Positions 16,756 through 24,887 of a stretch of DNA of 64,000 bases are shown here, piece by piece. This DNA comes from Bradyrhizobium nitroreducens (lineage in GTDB: Bacteria; Pseudomonadota; Alphaproteobacteria; Rhizobiales; Xanthobacteraceae), in the NCBI RefSeq assembly GCF_002776695.1, contig NZ_LFJC01000003.1, forward strand, positions 333,578 to 397,577, written 5' to 3'. Position numbers and translations under genes: made by a program. Numbering within the stretch: position 1 is the stretch's first letter; every line of letters begins with the position of its first letter. Below the pieces are notes generated by a model. The model had not been told where the DNA came from and ran no database searches. It saw nothing but the letters and a program-made list of their open reading frames with translations.

Positions 16756-17940
16756 GTGCCCCTCCCTTCGTGTTCGATTGACGTCTTTGGCCGCTCCCGT
16801 GACTGGATCAGGCAGACCGGCGGCCGCCTCGCTGGAATCCTGGTCCTGACCTGCGGCCTGGCGCTCGGCGCCTGCACCTCCCTGCCCCGCACGCCCTATA
16901 CGGCCGCAGAAGCCAGCACATCGCGCGTGCTCGATATCGACGGCCTCAGGCGCTACGCCGACGATCCCATCACGAAATTCAGCTTCGAGAAGGACAGCGG
17001 CACCGCGACGAAGTCCTATCTGGCGCTCTCCGGCGGCGGCGCCGATGGCGCCTACGGCGTCGGCGTTCTCAACGGCTGGACCGCGGCCAGAACCCGTCCC
17101 ACCTTCTCCGTCGTCTCGGGCGTCAGCACCGGCGGCCTGATCGCGCCGTTCGCGTTTCTCGGCTCGCAATATGACGACACGCTGAAGGAGGTCTACACCA
17201 GCGGCATCGCGGAGAGCCTGCTCAACGATCCCAGCATCATGCGCGTGCTGTTCGGATCCGGCCTGTTCGGCAACACAAGGCTGCGCGAGCTGGTCGCCCG
17301 CTATGTCGGGCCGGAGATCATGGCGCAGGTCGCGCGCGAGAATGCCAAGGGGCGAAAGCTGCTGGTGGTGACGACCGACCTCGACACCCAGCGCACCGCG
17401 ATCTGGGACATGGGCAAGATCGCCGCCGTCGGCACGCCCGAGGCGCTCAAGCTGTTTCGCGACGTCATGGCGGCCTCCGCCAGCATTCCCCTGGTGTTCC
17501 CGCCGATCATGATCGATGCCGAGGGCCAGGGCCGCAAATTTCAGGAGATGCATGTCGACGGCGGCGTGACCGCACCGGTGCTGACGCTGCCGGAAGCCCT
17601 GCTATTCCAGGGCAGCCGGCTGGCGGGCAGTGCGAAGATGGACATCTACATCCTCGTCAACAAGAAGATCGAACGCAACTTCGAGCTCGTCTCCAACGGC
17701 ACCATCGACGTCGCCTCGCGCAGCCTGTCGGCGATCACCCAGTCGCAGACACGCTCGATCATCTTCTCGACCTATGATTTCGCCAAGCGAAACCATCTCG
17801 GCTTTCATCTCTCCTACATCGCGCGCGAGTATCCGGCGCCGCCGTCGGAGGGGTTCGACACCGCCTATATGCGTGCGCTCTACCAATACGGATATGACAA
17901 GGCCGCGTCCGGTCAGGCCTGGACTTCCACGGTGCCGTGA
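16756..17940 (+). CDS. Patatin-like phospholipase, probable lipoprotein
   Basis: 394 residues with a GTG start. A hydrophobic segment ends in a lipobox (GLALGAC, Cys40), so the protein is probably an envelope lipoprotein, although the 24-residue hydrophilic N-terminus is long. The patatin domain has the glycine-rich oxyanion loop SGGGADGAYG near residue 93, the serine nucleophile in GVSTG (about Ser124) and the dyad Asp in HVDGGV (about Asp267). Family members hydrolyse acyl esters of phospholipids. An operator-like palindrome is upstream and a tetR gene directly downstream, suggesting repression by that regulator (inference). Confidence 0.88.
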   Translation: MPLPSCSIDVFGRSRDWIRQTGGRLAGILVLTCGLALGACTSLPRTPYTAAEASTSRVLDIDGLRRYADDPITKFSFEKDSGTATKSYLALSGGGADGAYGVGVLNGWTAARTRPTFSVVSGVSTGGLIAPFAFLGSQYDDTLKEVYTSGIAESLLNDPSIMRVLFGSGLFGNTRLRELVARYVGPEIMAQVARENAKGRKLLVVTTDLDTQRTAIWDMGKIAAVGTPEALKLFRDVMAASASIPLVFPPIMIDAEGQGRKFQEMHVDGGVTAPVLTLPEALLFQGSRLAGSAKMDIYILVNKKIERNFELVSNGTIDVASRSLSAITQSQTRSIIFSTYDFAKRNHLGFHLSYIAREYPAPPSEGFDTAYMRALYQYGYDKAASGQAWTSTVP

Positions 17941-18075
17941 CCTCAAATCGAGGAACGAGCCCCTGCCGAAACCGTTGACGATACGGCCAATTCGGCCAGA
18001 TTCGCGATGACGCTTCGGCTCCTGCGCGATATAGAGCGAATGACGACGATCGGAAACGCGCAGGAATCATTGGGC

Positions 18076-18816
18076 ATGGGATTGACTGCGACCAGGAGAC
18101 CGGCAGCGCCGCGGCGCGAGGTGCCGAAATCCCGCGGCGGCCGGCCAACGAAGTCAGCCGCCATCGAGCGCGACCAGCGGCTGATCGAGGTCGCCACCCG
18201 CCTGTTCCTTGATCGCGGCTTCGACGCGACCTCGCTCGACGCGGTCGCGGAAGCGGCCCGGGTGAGCAAGCCCACCGTCTATGCACGCTACGGCGACAAG
18301 CGCGGCCTGTTTGCCGCGGTGCTGAGGCGGGAGATCGCGCGCTGGCTCGCGCCGCTCTCGGCGGCCGCCGAGACGCAACTCTCCAGCGCCTCGGATATCC
18401 CGGTCGAGCAGCGGCTGATCGAGATCGGGCGCGAGATGCTGACCTTCACTTGCGGGCCCGATGCCGTCGCCTTCAGCCGCATGATGACGGCGCAGGCCAT
18501 CAACTTCCCCGACGTCGCCAAGCTCGGCAAGGAGGAAGGCTGGCTCAAGGCCGTCGCCACCACCGCGCGCTTCTTCGACCATCTGGTGGCGCAAGGCGCA
18601 CTCGACGTCGAGGACACCACCATTGCAGCCGAGGTGTTTCTCGACGTGGTCGTCGGTCACACCCACCGCATGGCGACGTTCGGAACGGCTCTCGACATCA
18701 AGACCGCCGAAAAGCGCACACGCGCGGCGATCAAGCTGTTCCTGGCCGGCGCGCTGGGACCTGCCGACCGCGTCCAGAACACCAAAGCCGTGCAGCGCCG
18801 CCGTCCCTCCCGCTGA
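18076..18816 (+). CDS. TetR/AcrR-family transcriptional regulator
   Basis: About 246 residues. After a basic, disordered N-terminus (RRPAAPRREVPKSRGGRPTK) comes the TetR helix-turn-helix: LIEVATRLFLDRGFDATSLD, then AEAARVSKPTVYARYGDKRG, at about residues 38-75. The C-terminal helical domain resembles the AefR/TetR_C_7 type (MLTFTCGPDAVAFSRMM, then FFDHLVAQGALD). I start it at ATG 18076 (AGGAATC upstream); ATG 18040 and 18007 are alternatives. It lies between two similar palindromes (16669-16687 and 18878-18896), its likely operators (inference). Confidence 0.85.
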   Translation: MGLTATRRPAAPRREVPKSRGGRPTKSAAIERDQRLIEVATRLFLDRGFDATSLDAVAEAARVSKPTVYARYGDKRGLFAAVLRREIARWLAPLSAAAETQLSSASDIPVEQRLIEIGREMLTFTCGPDAVAFSRMMTAQAINFPDVAKLGKEEGWLKAVATTARFFDHLVAQGALDVEDTTIAAEVFLDVVVGHTHRMATFGTALDIKTAEKRTRAAIKLFLAGALGPADRVQNTKAVQRRRPSR

Positions 18817-18877
18817 CAATTCCGTGAACGCACGATCTATCCCCATCGGGAAAGGCGCGACGCCATTGACCGAAATA

Positions 18878-18896
18878 AAACGATACGGTACGGTTT
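18878..18896. promoter_or_regulatory. Operator-like palindrome upstream of the PepSY gene
   Basis: AAACGATAC-G-GTACGGTTT, a 19-bp inverted repeat with two mismatches, sharing AAACGATAC-N-GTA-N2-GTTT with the site at 16669-16687. It lies 60 bp after tetR and about 170 bp before the PepSY gene. Confidence 0.55.
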
Positions 18897-19068
18897 AGTT
18901 ATAAGGCGATGCGGACCGCTTTTTCACCAGCCCCAAAGGAGGCCCGCATCACCAAGATCGCCGCGGCGGGTGCAGCCCGCCACGGCGTTCCGCGGCCGGC
19001 CTTTGCCCAAGGTCGGCCGCGAATTCTTTACGATCATCCGGCACACTCGCTGGCCGAGGGTTTCGAGC

Positions 19069-19671
19069 ATGACGACTGCCAAACGACGGACCTCGCAACT
19101 GCTTGCGATCGCCTTGCCCTTGCTGCTCATCGCCGCACCGGCAGAGGCAACTGTAACCACGGGCACGCCGACCGCCCTGCACAGCGACACAGATGGTGAC
19201 GCCGAGGCCGACCGCCAGGCCGTCAGCCGCGAGATCGAACGATTCCGCAGCTCGTCGATCTCGATCAGCCAGGCCATGGCGATTGCGGAAGCCCGCCATG
19301 CCGGCGCCACGACGGCGGACGTGAGCTTTGACGGCGGCTCCGGTGTGCCGGTGTATCGGGTGAAGACCGTGCACAACGACCGGATCTGGCGCCACACCAT
19401 CAATGCCGCGACCGGCGAGCTTGTCGGCGGGGAAGCCGCCCTGCCCCTGAGCGAGCTCGACCACGACGATCGCAGCAATCTCGCAGCCTTGAGCGCGATC
19501 AGGCATCGGCTCGCCGATGCCGTCCGCGTCGCCGAGCACGCGGCCTCGGGCAAGGCGATCAGCGGCGGGCTGGTGCGCGAACGCGGCCGGCTGAACTTTT
19601 CGATCGTCGTCGTCAGCGGCGACGACCTCAAGGAGGTCACCCTGGAGCCGCCGGGCGCGCGGCCTCGATAG
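19069..19671 (+). CDS. Secreted PepSY-domain protein
   Basis: 200 residues. Signal peptide (RTSQLLAIALPLLLIAAPAEA) followed by two PepSY-like alpha/beta modules: one with SISISQAMAIAEARHAGAT, then PVYRVKTVHNDRIWRHTINA and TGELVGGEA; a second, more divergent, with AIRHRLADAVRVAEHAASG and LNFSIVVVSGDDLKEVTLEP. PepSY domains are thought to inhibit proteases or to sense the periplasmic environment. ATG 19069 follows GAGGG; the longer frame to 18970 is unlikely. The operator-like palindrome at 18878 suggests control by the upstream TetR. Confidence 0.78.
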   Translation: MTTAKRRTSQLLAIALPLLLIAAPAEATVTTGTPTALHSDTDGDAEADRQAVSREIERFRSSSISISQAMAIAEARHAGATTADVSFDGGSGVPVYRVKTVHNDRIWRHTINAATGELVGGEAALPLSELDHDDRSNLAALSAIRHRLADAVRVAEHAASGKAISGGLVRERGRLNFSIVVVSGDDLKEVTLEPPGARPR

Positions 19672-19717
19672 CGGTCCCCCCAGCGGCCCTCCCGGGGCCG
19701 ACCGGGCCGAAAAGCCA

Positions 19718-19746
19718 TTGACGGGCGCAAGACTCTCGCCCATAAG
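19718..19746 (+). promoter_or_regulatory. Sigma-70-type promoter for the asd leader
   Basis: TTGACG (19718-19723), a 17-bp spacer, and CATAAG (19741-19746) make a good alphaproteobacterial housekeeping promoter. Transcription would start at about 19752-19754, so the leader-peptide ATG at 19755 is at or within two bases of the 5' end and would be read as a leaderless message. Confidence 0.7.
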
Positions 19747-19754
19747 TCGCCGCC

Positions 19755-19826
19755 ATGTTCACGACCACCAAACGCACGACCAAAACCACCACGGCCTCAG
19801 GGGCCCGGGGAGGCGTGCGCGCGTAG
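19755..19826 (+). CDS. Threonine-rich leader peptide in front of asd, 23 aa
   Basis: ATG 19755 to TAG 19824 encodes a 23-residue peptide beginning MFTTTKRTTKTTTAS. It contains eight threonine codons (ACC or ACG) and two AAA lysine codons within residues 3-13, then a basic Gly/Arg tail. It lies between a good promoter (19718-19746) and an intrinsic terminator (19857-19888), 96 bp before the asd start. This is the architecture of a ribosome-stalling attenuator: shortage of charged tRNA-Thr (and perhaps tRNA-Lys, another aspartate-family amino acid) would stall the ribosome and allow read-through into asd. The mechanism is inferred; the codon bias, promoter and terminator are directly visible. 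Confidence 0.8.
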   Translation: MFTTTKRTTKTTTASGARGGVRA

Positions 19827-19856
19827 TCGTCGACTAGAACGCAATCCACTCTACCG

Positions 19857-19888
19857 AAGCCCCGCCCATGATGGTCCGGGGCTTTTTT
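19857..19888 (+). terminator. Attenuator terminator upstream of asd
   Basis: AAGCCCCG (19857-19864) pairs with CGGGGCTT (19877-19884) around a 12-nt loop and is followed by TTTTTT. CGGGG at 19806-19810, at the end of the leader-peptide frame, is complementary to CCCCG at 19860-19864 and could form a competing antiterminator when a ribosome is stalled on the Thr codons. Confidence 0.85.
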
Positions 19889-19921
19889 GTTGTCTGAATT
19901 CCAAATGCAATGGAGGACAAA

Positions 19922-20947
19922 GTGAGTAACGATCCCGTCGTCGCGATTGTCGGCGTCACCGGTGCGGTGGGCGCCGAATTCATCGCCACCATGGACAAGC
20001 GCGGCTTTCGCGTCGGCAAGCTCAAGGCGCTCGCCAGCGCTCGCTCCGCCGGCAAGACGGTATCGTTCCGGGGCCAGCCGGTCGTGATCGAGGAGCTGAC
20101 CGAGCGTTCCTTCGAGGGCGTCGACATCGCCCTGTTCTCCGCCGGCGGCAGCATCTCGAAGAAGTATGCACCGATCGCGGTCAAGTCGGGCGCGGTCGTT
20201 GTCGACAACTCCTCCGCCTTCCGCATGGACCCGAACGTGCCGCTGGTGATCCCCGAGATCAACGCGAACCGCATCAGGGATCACAAGGGCATCATCGCCA
20301 ATCCGAACTGTGCAGCGATCACCGCGCTGGTGCCGCTCTGGCCGATCCACCAGAAGAACCGCATCAAGCGCGTCATCATCTCGACCTACCAGGCAGCTTC
20401 CGGCGCCGGCGCCGCCGCGATGGAGGAACTGGTCGAATCCACCCGCGCCAATCTCAACGGGCAGGTCTATGCGCCCAAGGTGATGCCGCACCCCTACGCC
20501 TTCAATCTCTTCAACCACAACACCGCCGTCCACCCGGAGACCGGCTACAACGACGAAGAAACCAAGGTCATCAAGGAGACCCGCAAGATCTTCGAGGACG
20601 ACAGGATCGCCATCGGTGTCACCTGCGTCCGCGTGCCGGTGCTGCGCGCGCATTGCGAGGCCATCACCTTCGAATGCGAGAGGGAGATCACCGAGGACCA
20701 GGTCCGCGCCATCATGGCCCGGGCGCCCGGCGTGAAGGTCGTTGACGATCGCGCCAGGAACTACTTCCCGATGCCGATCGACGCCTCGGGCCAGGACGAC
20801 GTCCTGGTCGGCCGCATCCGCAAGGACCTCAGCGACCCCTCAGGGCATTCGATTTCGATGTTCGTGGCGGCCGATCAGCTGCTCAAGGGTGCAGCGCTGA
20901 ACGCGGTGCAGATCGCGGAGCTGCTGCCGCAGCGAGTGATGGCGTAA
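19922..20947 (+). CDS. asd: Aspartate-semialdehyde dehydrogenase
   Basis: 341 residues. The enzyme reduces beta-aspartyl phosphate to aspartate semialdehyde with NADPH, the branch point to lysine, threonine, methionine and diaminopimelate. The Rossmann motif VGVTGAVGAEF is at 10-20, the catalytic Cys130 in NPNC, and the substrate-binding region YQAASGAGAAAMEEL follows. GTG 19922 is the start: GGAGG lies five bases upstream (19912-19916), whereas ATG 19910 would place that site inside the gene. Expression is probably controlled by the leader peptide and terminator just upstream. Confidence 0.94.
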   Translation: MSNDPVVAIVGVTGAVGAEFIATMDKRGFRVGKLKALASARSAGKTVSFRGQPVVIEELTERSFEGVDIALFSAGGSISKKYAPIAVKSGAVVVDNSSAFRMDPNVPLVIPEINANRIRDHKGIIANPNCAAITALVPLWPIHQKNRIKRVIISTYQAASGAGAAAMEELVESTRANLNGQVYAPKVMPHPYAFNLFNHNTAVHPETGYNDEETKVIKETRKIFEDDRIAIGVTCVRVPVLRAHCEAITFECEREITEDQVRAIMARAPGVKVVDDRARNYFPMPIDASGQDDVLVGRIRKDLSDPSGHSISMFVAADQLLKGAALNAVQIAELLPQRVMA

Positions 20948-20957
20948 CGCGTGACAT

Positions 20958-21050
20958 GCGTAGGGTGGGTTAGCGCAGCGTAACCCACCTCTTTCGCATC
21001 CGCAGAGGCAGAAGTGGTGGGTTACGCCTTGCGGCTAACCCACCCTACGG
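20958..21050. repeat. Foldback repeat, CGTAGGGTGGGTTAGC family
   Basis: CGTAGGGTGGGTTAGC (20959-20974) and GCTAACCCACCCTACG (21034-21049) are perfect 16-bp inverted repeats, with an inner pair GTAACCCACC / GGTGGGTTAC. It lies between the convergent asd and queA genes, and the queA stop codon is formed by its right end. It may act as a bidirectional transcription terminator. The family is common in Bradyrhizobium. Confidence 0.8.
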
Positions 21051-22118
21051 CACCGCCCGAAACAACAGGCACGCATCGCCATACGAATAGAAGCGATAGC
21101 CATTCGCGATCGCGTGCGCATAGGCTCGTTTCATCGTCTCCAGGCCGGAGAATGCCGACACCAGCATGAACAACGTCGACTTCGGCAGATGAAAATTCGT
21201 CATCAGAATATCGACCGCGCGGAAGCGATAGCCGGGCGTGATGAAGATCGCTGTTTCGGCCGCGAACGGCTCGATCGTGCCGTCCTCGCGCGCCGCGCTC
21301 TCGAGCAGGCGCAATGACGTGGTGCCGACCGCGACGATGCGGCCGCCATTCCTTCTGGCATTGTTGAGACGCTCCGCGGTCTCGGCCGAGATCGTGCCCC
21401 ACTCGGCATGCATCTTGTGCCCGTCGGTATCGTCCACCTTCACCGGCAGGAACGTCCCTGCCCCGACATGCAGCGTCACGCGGTTGATGCCGACGCCGCG
21501 GTCGCGCAGCGCCTGCTCCAGTGCCGGGGTGAAATGCAACCCCGCGGTCGGCGCTGCGACCGCGCCTTCGTTCGCGGCGAACATGGTCTGGTAGTCGGCG
21601 AGATCCTGGTCGTCCGGCGTGCGCTTGGAGGCGATGTAGGGCGGCAGCGGCGGGCTGCCGAGATCGGCGATGGCCTGGTCCAGCGCCGGGCCATGGAACG
21701 AGAACGACAGCGTCACCTCGCCCTCAAGGCCCTTGGCCTCGACCTCGGCGTCGAGATGGCCGAGCAGGCAGACCTTGCCTTCGTTGCCGAAGCGGATGCG
21801 ATCGCCGGCGACGAGCTTCTTGGCGGGCTTCACCAGCGCCTGCCAGCGCGAGCCGTCGAGCCGCTTGATCAGCGTCGCCTCGATCTTCGGCTCGGTCTCG
21901 CGGCCGATGCGGCGGCCCTTCAGCTGCGCCGCGATCACCTTGGTGTCGTTGACGACGAGCTGGTCACCGGGCCGCAGCCATTGCGGCAGGTCGGCGATGG
22001 TCTGGTCGCGCAGCACGCCGCCCTCGACGACCAGCATCTTCGCGGAGTCGCGTGGGCTCGCCGGGCGCAACGCGATGCGCTCGGCAGGCAGGTCGAAATC
22101 GAAGAGGTCAGTGCGCAT
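21045..22118 (-). CDS. queA: S-adenosylmethionine:tRNA ribosyltransferase-isomerase
   Basis: 357 residues. QueA transfers the ribosyl moiety of S-adenosylmethionine to preQ1-34 in tRNA, giving epoxyqueuosine, the step after Tgt. Typical motifs are [15 protein letters not shown] at the start, [39 protein letters not shown] and [18 protein letters not shown] 22118 (MRTDLFDFD) is the family start; the upstream extension overlaps a dispersed repeat. The stop TAG (21047-21045) lies in the CGTAGGG repeat. It is the last gene of a minus-strand run coaD-ppi-TonB-C-ppi-queA. Confidence 0.93.
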   Translation of the reverse strand: MRTDLFDFDLPAERIALRPASPRDSAKMLVVEGGVLRDQTIADLPQWLRPGDQLVVNDTKVIAAQLKGRRIGRETEPKIEATLIKRLDGSRWQALVKPAKKLVAGDRIRFGNEGKVCLLGHLDAEVEAKGLEGEVTLSFSFHGPALDQAIADLGSPPLPPYIASKRTPDDQDLADYQTMFAANEGAVAAPTAGLHFTPALEQALRDRGVGINRVTLHVGAGTFLPVKVDDTDGHKMHAEWGTISAETAERLNNARRNGGRIVAVGTTSLRLLESAAREDGTIEPFAAETAIFITPGYRFRAVDILMTNFHLPKSTLFMLVSAFSGLETMKRAYAHAIANGYRFYSYGDACLLFRAVP

Positions 22119-22136
22119 GCGCGACTTACCACCACA

Positions 22137-22232
22137 GTCATTCCGGACGTCGCGCAACAGGCGCGGCGATCCGGAATCCCGAAATTGTGGCGCGAGATTC
22201 CGGGTTCGCGCCAAGGCGCGCCCCGGAATGAC
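22137..22232. repeat. Foldback repeat, GTCATTCCGG family
   Basis: GTCATTCCGG (22137-22146) and CCGGAATGAC (22223-22232) are terminal inverted repeats; inside, GGCGATCCGGAATC pairs with GATTCCGGGTTCGC and there is a GGCGCGCC-like core. It fills the gap between the cyclophilin at 22239 and queA. A common Bradyrhizobium intergenic element. Confidence 0.75.
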
Positions 22233-22238
22233 GGGTGA

Positions 22239-22703
22239 TTACTCAGCGTCAGCCGCCATCCGCGCCTTGACGATCTTGTCGGGATTCTGCACCGGCTCGC
22301 CACGCTTGATCTTGTCGACGTTCTCCATGCCGTCGGTGACCTTGCCCCACACCGTGTACTGGTTGTCGAGGAAGCGCGCGTCGTCGAAGCAGATGAAGAA
22401 CTGGCTGTCGCCGGAATCGGGGCTGGCGGCGCGCGCCATCGAGGTGGTGCCGCGCACATGCGGCTCCTTGTTGAACTCGGCCTTCAGCTTCTTGCCGGAG
22501 CCGCCGGTGCCGGTGCCGTGCGGGCAGCCGGTCTGCGCCATGAAGCCCTCGATCACGCGGTGGAACACGATGCCGTCGTAGAAGCCTTCGCGAACCAGCT
22601 CCTTGATGCGCGCGACGTGGCCGGGCGCGAGATCAGGGCGCATCTCGATGGTGACGGGGCCCTGGGTGGTCTCGAGGATCAGGGTGTTTTCGGTGACGCT
22701 CAT
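22239..22703 (-). CDS. ppiB: Peptidyl-prolyl cis-trans isomerase, cyclophilin type, cytoplasmic
   Basis: 154-residue single-domain cyclophilin without a signal peptide. Family motifs are FHRVIEGFMAQTGCPHGTG (active-site Arg and Gln), then RAASPDSGDSQFFICF and YTVWGKVTDGMENVDKI. It isomerises proline peptide bonds during protein folding. The ATG overlaps the TGA of the preceding TonB-C-like gene (ATGA), so the two are translationally coupled. A secreted paralogue lies at 23135. Confidence 0.92.
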   Translation of the reverse strand: MSVTENTLILETTQGPVTIEMRPDLAPGHVARIKELVREGFYDGIVFHRVIEGFMAQTGCPHGTGTGGSGKKLKAEFNKEPHVRGTTSMARAASPDSGDSQFFICFDDARFLDNQYTVWGKVTDGMENVDKIKRGEPVQNPDKIVKARMAADAE

Positions 22704-23125
22704 GCTCGTCTCTCTTGCGTTGGAGGTGAAGTCTTGTCGGGTGACGTTTTGCGGTTACGGAACTGGATCGCGAATGGACGTCCCGCGGCAGCGCCCGCCA
22801 TTGCATCGGTAAATGGCATCGGCGTGCAGCGTTGCAGCGCCTCCATCACCGCGATCCGGTATTGCAGCCGGTCATTGTCGGAGGCCTCCGGGGATTCATA
22901 GGAGATCCTCGGATGGCCCAGAATGTCGCCGGAGCGGTTAAAGCTCACGACGACGGTGATGTCGAGGGGGCGCGCCTTGGAAGGCGGCGGCGGTCTCCAG
23001 CAGGTGCGCAGGTGCCGGAACACGTCCTGGATGGTGTTGACCTGCCCATCCTCGGCGGCCGCGCCGGAGGCACCGAACAGCAGCAGTGCGGCAACCAGCA
23101 GGAGCTTGTCACCGCAGCGCGCCAT
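22700..23125 (-). CDS. Secreted TonB-C-like protein, 141 aa
   Basis: Signal peptide (KLLLVAALLLFGASGAAA), then a small domain starting QVNTIQDVFRHLRTCWRPPP and continuing LDITVVVSFNRSGDILGHP. This is the pattern of TolA/TonB C-terminal-like domains, with a conserved Cys in the first helix and another in LQRCTPMPF. It probably acts in the periplasm; partner unknown. It lies between two cyclophilin genes, 9 bp from the upstream one and overlapping the downstream one by 4 bp, so it is in the same operon. Confidence 0.75.
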   Translation of the reverse strand: MARCGDKLLLVAALLLFGASGAAAEDGQVNTIQDVFRHLRTCWRPPPPSKARPLDITVVVSFNRSGDILGHPRISYESPEASDNDRLQYRIAVMEALQRCTPMPFTDAMAGAAAGRPFAIQFRNRKTSPDKTSPPTQERRA

Positions 23126-23134
23126 GGTCCCAAC

Positions 23135-23698
23135 CTATTTGATGTCGGAGGCGACCTGCACCTTCACCATCTTGTCGGGGTCGGTCACGGCGCCGCCGGG
23201 AGAGCCGGGAGGTGCCTTCTTCAGCTTGTCGACGACGTCCATGCCCTGCACGACCTCGCCGACCACGGTGTACTGGCCATCGAGGCTGCCACCGTCGGCG
23301 AACATGATGAAGAATTGCGAGTTGGCGCTGTCGACGCTGTCGCCGCGCCGGGCCATGCCGACGATGCCGCGGGCAAAATGCACCTTGGAGAATTCCTGCT
23401 TCAGGTTCGGATATTTCGAGCCGCCGGTGCCGTTGAAATTCTGGCCGTCGCCGGTCTGGGCCATGAAGCCGTCCATGACGCGGTGGAACGGCACGTTGTT
23501 GTAGTAGCCCTCGCGCGCGAGCTGCTTGATGCGCTCGGCGTGCTGGGGCGCGATGTCGGTGCGCAGCTTGATGACGATGCGGCCCTTGGTGCTGTCGATG
23601 ACGATGGCGTTGGCCTTGTCGAGATTGGCCGGCAATTGCTGCGCCACCGCCGGCACCGCGAACACAAGCGCGGCAAGGACTGCGAAAATTCGGATCAT
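23135..23698 (-). CDS. ppiA: Peptidyl-prolyl cis-trans isomerase, cyclophilin type, periplasmic
   Basis: 187 residues with a signal peptide (IFAVLAALVFAVPAVAQ) and a complete cyclophilin domain: FHRVMDGFMAQTGDGQ, then GMARRGDSVDSANSQFFIMF and QYTVVGEVVQGMDVVDKL. It catalyses proline isomerisation of secreted proteins. It is about half identical by eye to the cytoplasmic copy at 22239 and evidently arose by duplication; the pair is separated by the TonB-C-like gene. Confidence 0.92.
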   Translation of the reverse strand: MIRIFAVLAALVFAVPAVAQQLPANLDKANAIVIDSTKGRIVIKLRTDIAPQHAERIKQLAREGYYNNVPFHRVMDGFMAQTGDGQNFNGTGGSKYPNLKQEFSKVHFARGIVGMARRGDSVDSANSQFFIMFADGGSLDGQYTVVGEVVQGMDVVDKLKKAPPGSPGGAVTDPDKMVKVQVASDIK

Positions 23699-23734
23699 GA
23701 CAACTCCGGATCAGATGAGAGAAAGCGTGCGCCG

Positions 23735-24232
23735 TTATCCGGCGAATTTTGCCTTGAGCTGTGCCGCAACCTGCGGCGGGACGAAGGCCGAGACGTCCCC
23801 GCCCATGCCGGCGATCTGGCGCACCAAAGTGGCGGTGATCGGGCGGACCATCGGAGAGGCCGGCAGGAAGACCGTGTGGACCTCCGGCGCCATCGCCTCG
23901 TTCATACCGGCGAGCTGCATCTCGTAGTCGAGGTCGGTGCCGTCACGCAGGCCCCGAATCATGATCGTCGCACCATGCTTGCGCGCCGCCGCCACCGACA
24001 GATCGTCAAAGGTCACGGCCTCGAGCACGCAGCCGGCCTTGGCCGCCACAGGCCCGCAGACGTCGTGGAGCATCTTGAGCCGCTCCTCGGTCGAGAACAG
24101 CGGCTTCTTGCCGGGGTGGACCCCGATCGCGACCACGAGCCTGTCGCACAGCGAAGCGCTATGCCGGACCACGTCGAGGTGGCCGTTGGTGATGGGGTCG
24201 AAGGAACCGGGATAAAAGGCAATACGCGGCAT
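23735..24232 (-). CDS. coaD: Pantetheine-phosphate adenylyltransferase
   Basis: 165 residues. CoaD adenylates 4'-phosphopantetheine with ATP to dephospho-CoA, the penultimate step of CoA synthesis. The nucleotidyltransferase signature [15 protein letters not shown] lies at residues 8-22; [15 protein letters not shown] holds the phosphopantetheine-binding Arg; the C-terminal [17 protein letters not shown] fits the ISSTxVR-type motif. It heads the minus-strand operon that continues through the two cyclophilins to queA. Confidence 0.93.
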   Translation of the reverse strand: MPRIAFYPGSFDPITNGHLDVVRHSASLCDRLVVAIGVHPGKKPLFSTEERLKMLHDVCGPVAAKAGCVLEAVTFDDLSVAAARKHGATIMIRGLRDGTDLDYEMQLAGMNEAMAPEVHTVFLPASPMVRPITATLVRQIAGMGGDVSAFVPPQVAAQLKAKFAG

Positions 24233-24489
24233 GGCCCCCTCCTACCGCGCCCGGCCCGGCCCGGCAAGCCGGGCGGGTTCCCCGGCCGTCGCTGGCAAAT
24301 ACCCCCGACCCTGTCGGCGATGGCCGGTTTGTTTCGTCCTGAGGGCGGCCACGAAACAAACGGGCGCGGATACGAAACCATTTCCCGTGCCGGCGAAGAC
24401 GTCCGGAAACTGGCCATGGTTACTAATCCAGCCAACGAATGACGGGCCGCACACTGGGCGTAGGCGGCCACATCACAGGGGACTGTCAA

Positions 24490-24747
24490 ATGATCAAGGC
24501 TCTTTCAGCGATCGCTCTGTCTGCGTGTGTTGCCGCCGCCCTCACCCTCCTGCCCGGCTTTGCCCCGAGCGTCGAGGCCAGCGTGCCGCAGCCGCTGGCC
24601 AAGAGCGACCGGCTCGATATCCGTGCCGTCGGCAAGGACTGCTCGCAGCAGGCCTGGCCGAATTTCGAGGCCTCGTGCCTGCGCAAGGCCGGCACCAAGG
24701 CGAACGTCCGCGAGGCGCGCCTCGTGACCGCCGACCGTACCCCGTAG
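24490..24747 (+). CDS. Small secreted protein, 85 aa
   Basis: Signal peptide (IKALSAIALSACVAAALTLL) followed by about 55 residues with two cysteines (GKDCSQQAWP and EASCLRKAG) that probably form a disulfide. ATG 24490 lies downstream of AGGGGAC and gives the clean signal sequence; the frame to 24439 is likely untranslated. Function unknown. It is followed by kup on the same strand after 140 bp. Confidence 0.68.
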   Translation: MIKALSAIALSACVAAALTLLPGFAPSVEASVPQPLAKSDRLDIRAVGKDCSQQAWPNFEASCLRKAGTKANVREARLVTADRTP

Positions 24748-24887
24748 CCGAACCTGTCAGGTTCGCGTCAGCTCCCCCAAGCTGACCCCAAGCCAAGACC
24801 CCATGGATATTTGCGACGTCCCGTCGCAGACTGCGTAGAAGTTCGCGCCCGTCGGAATGGCCCGTCGGGCGCGATCCCATCGGGGGG

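Noticed and set aside
22832..24442. 536-codon plus-strand open frame
   Set aside because: Antisense of the cyclophilin and coaD genes, which are clear homologues.
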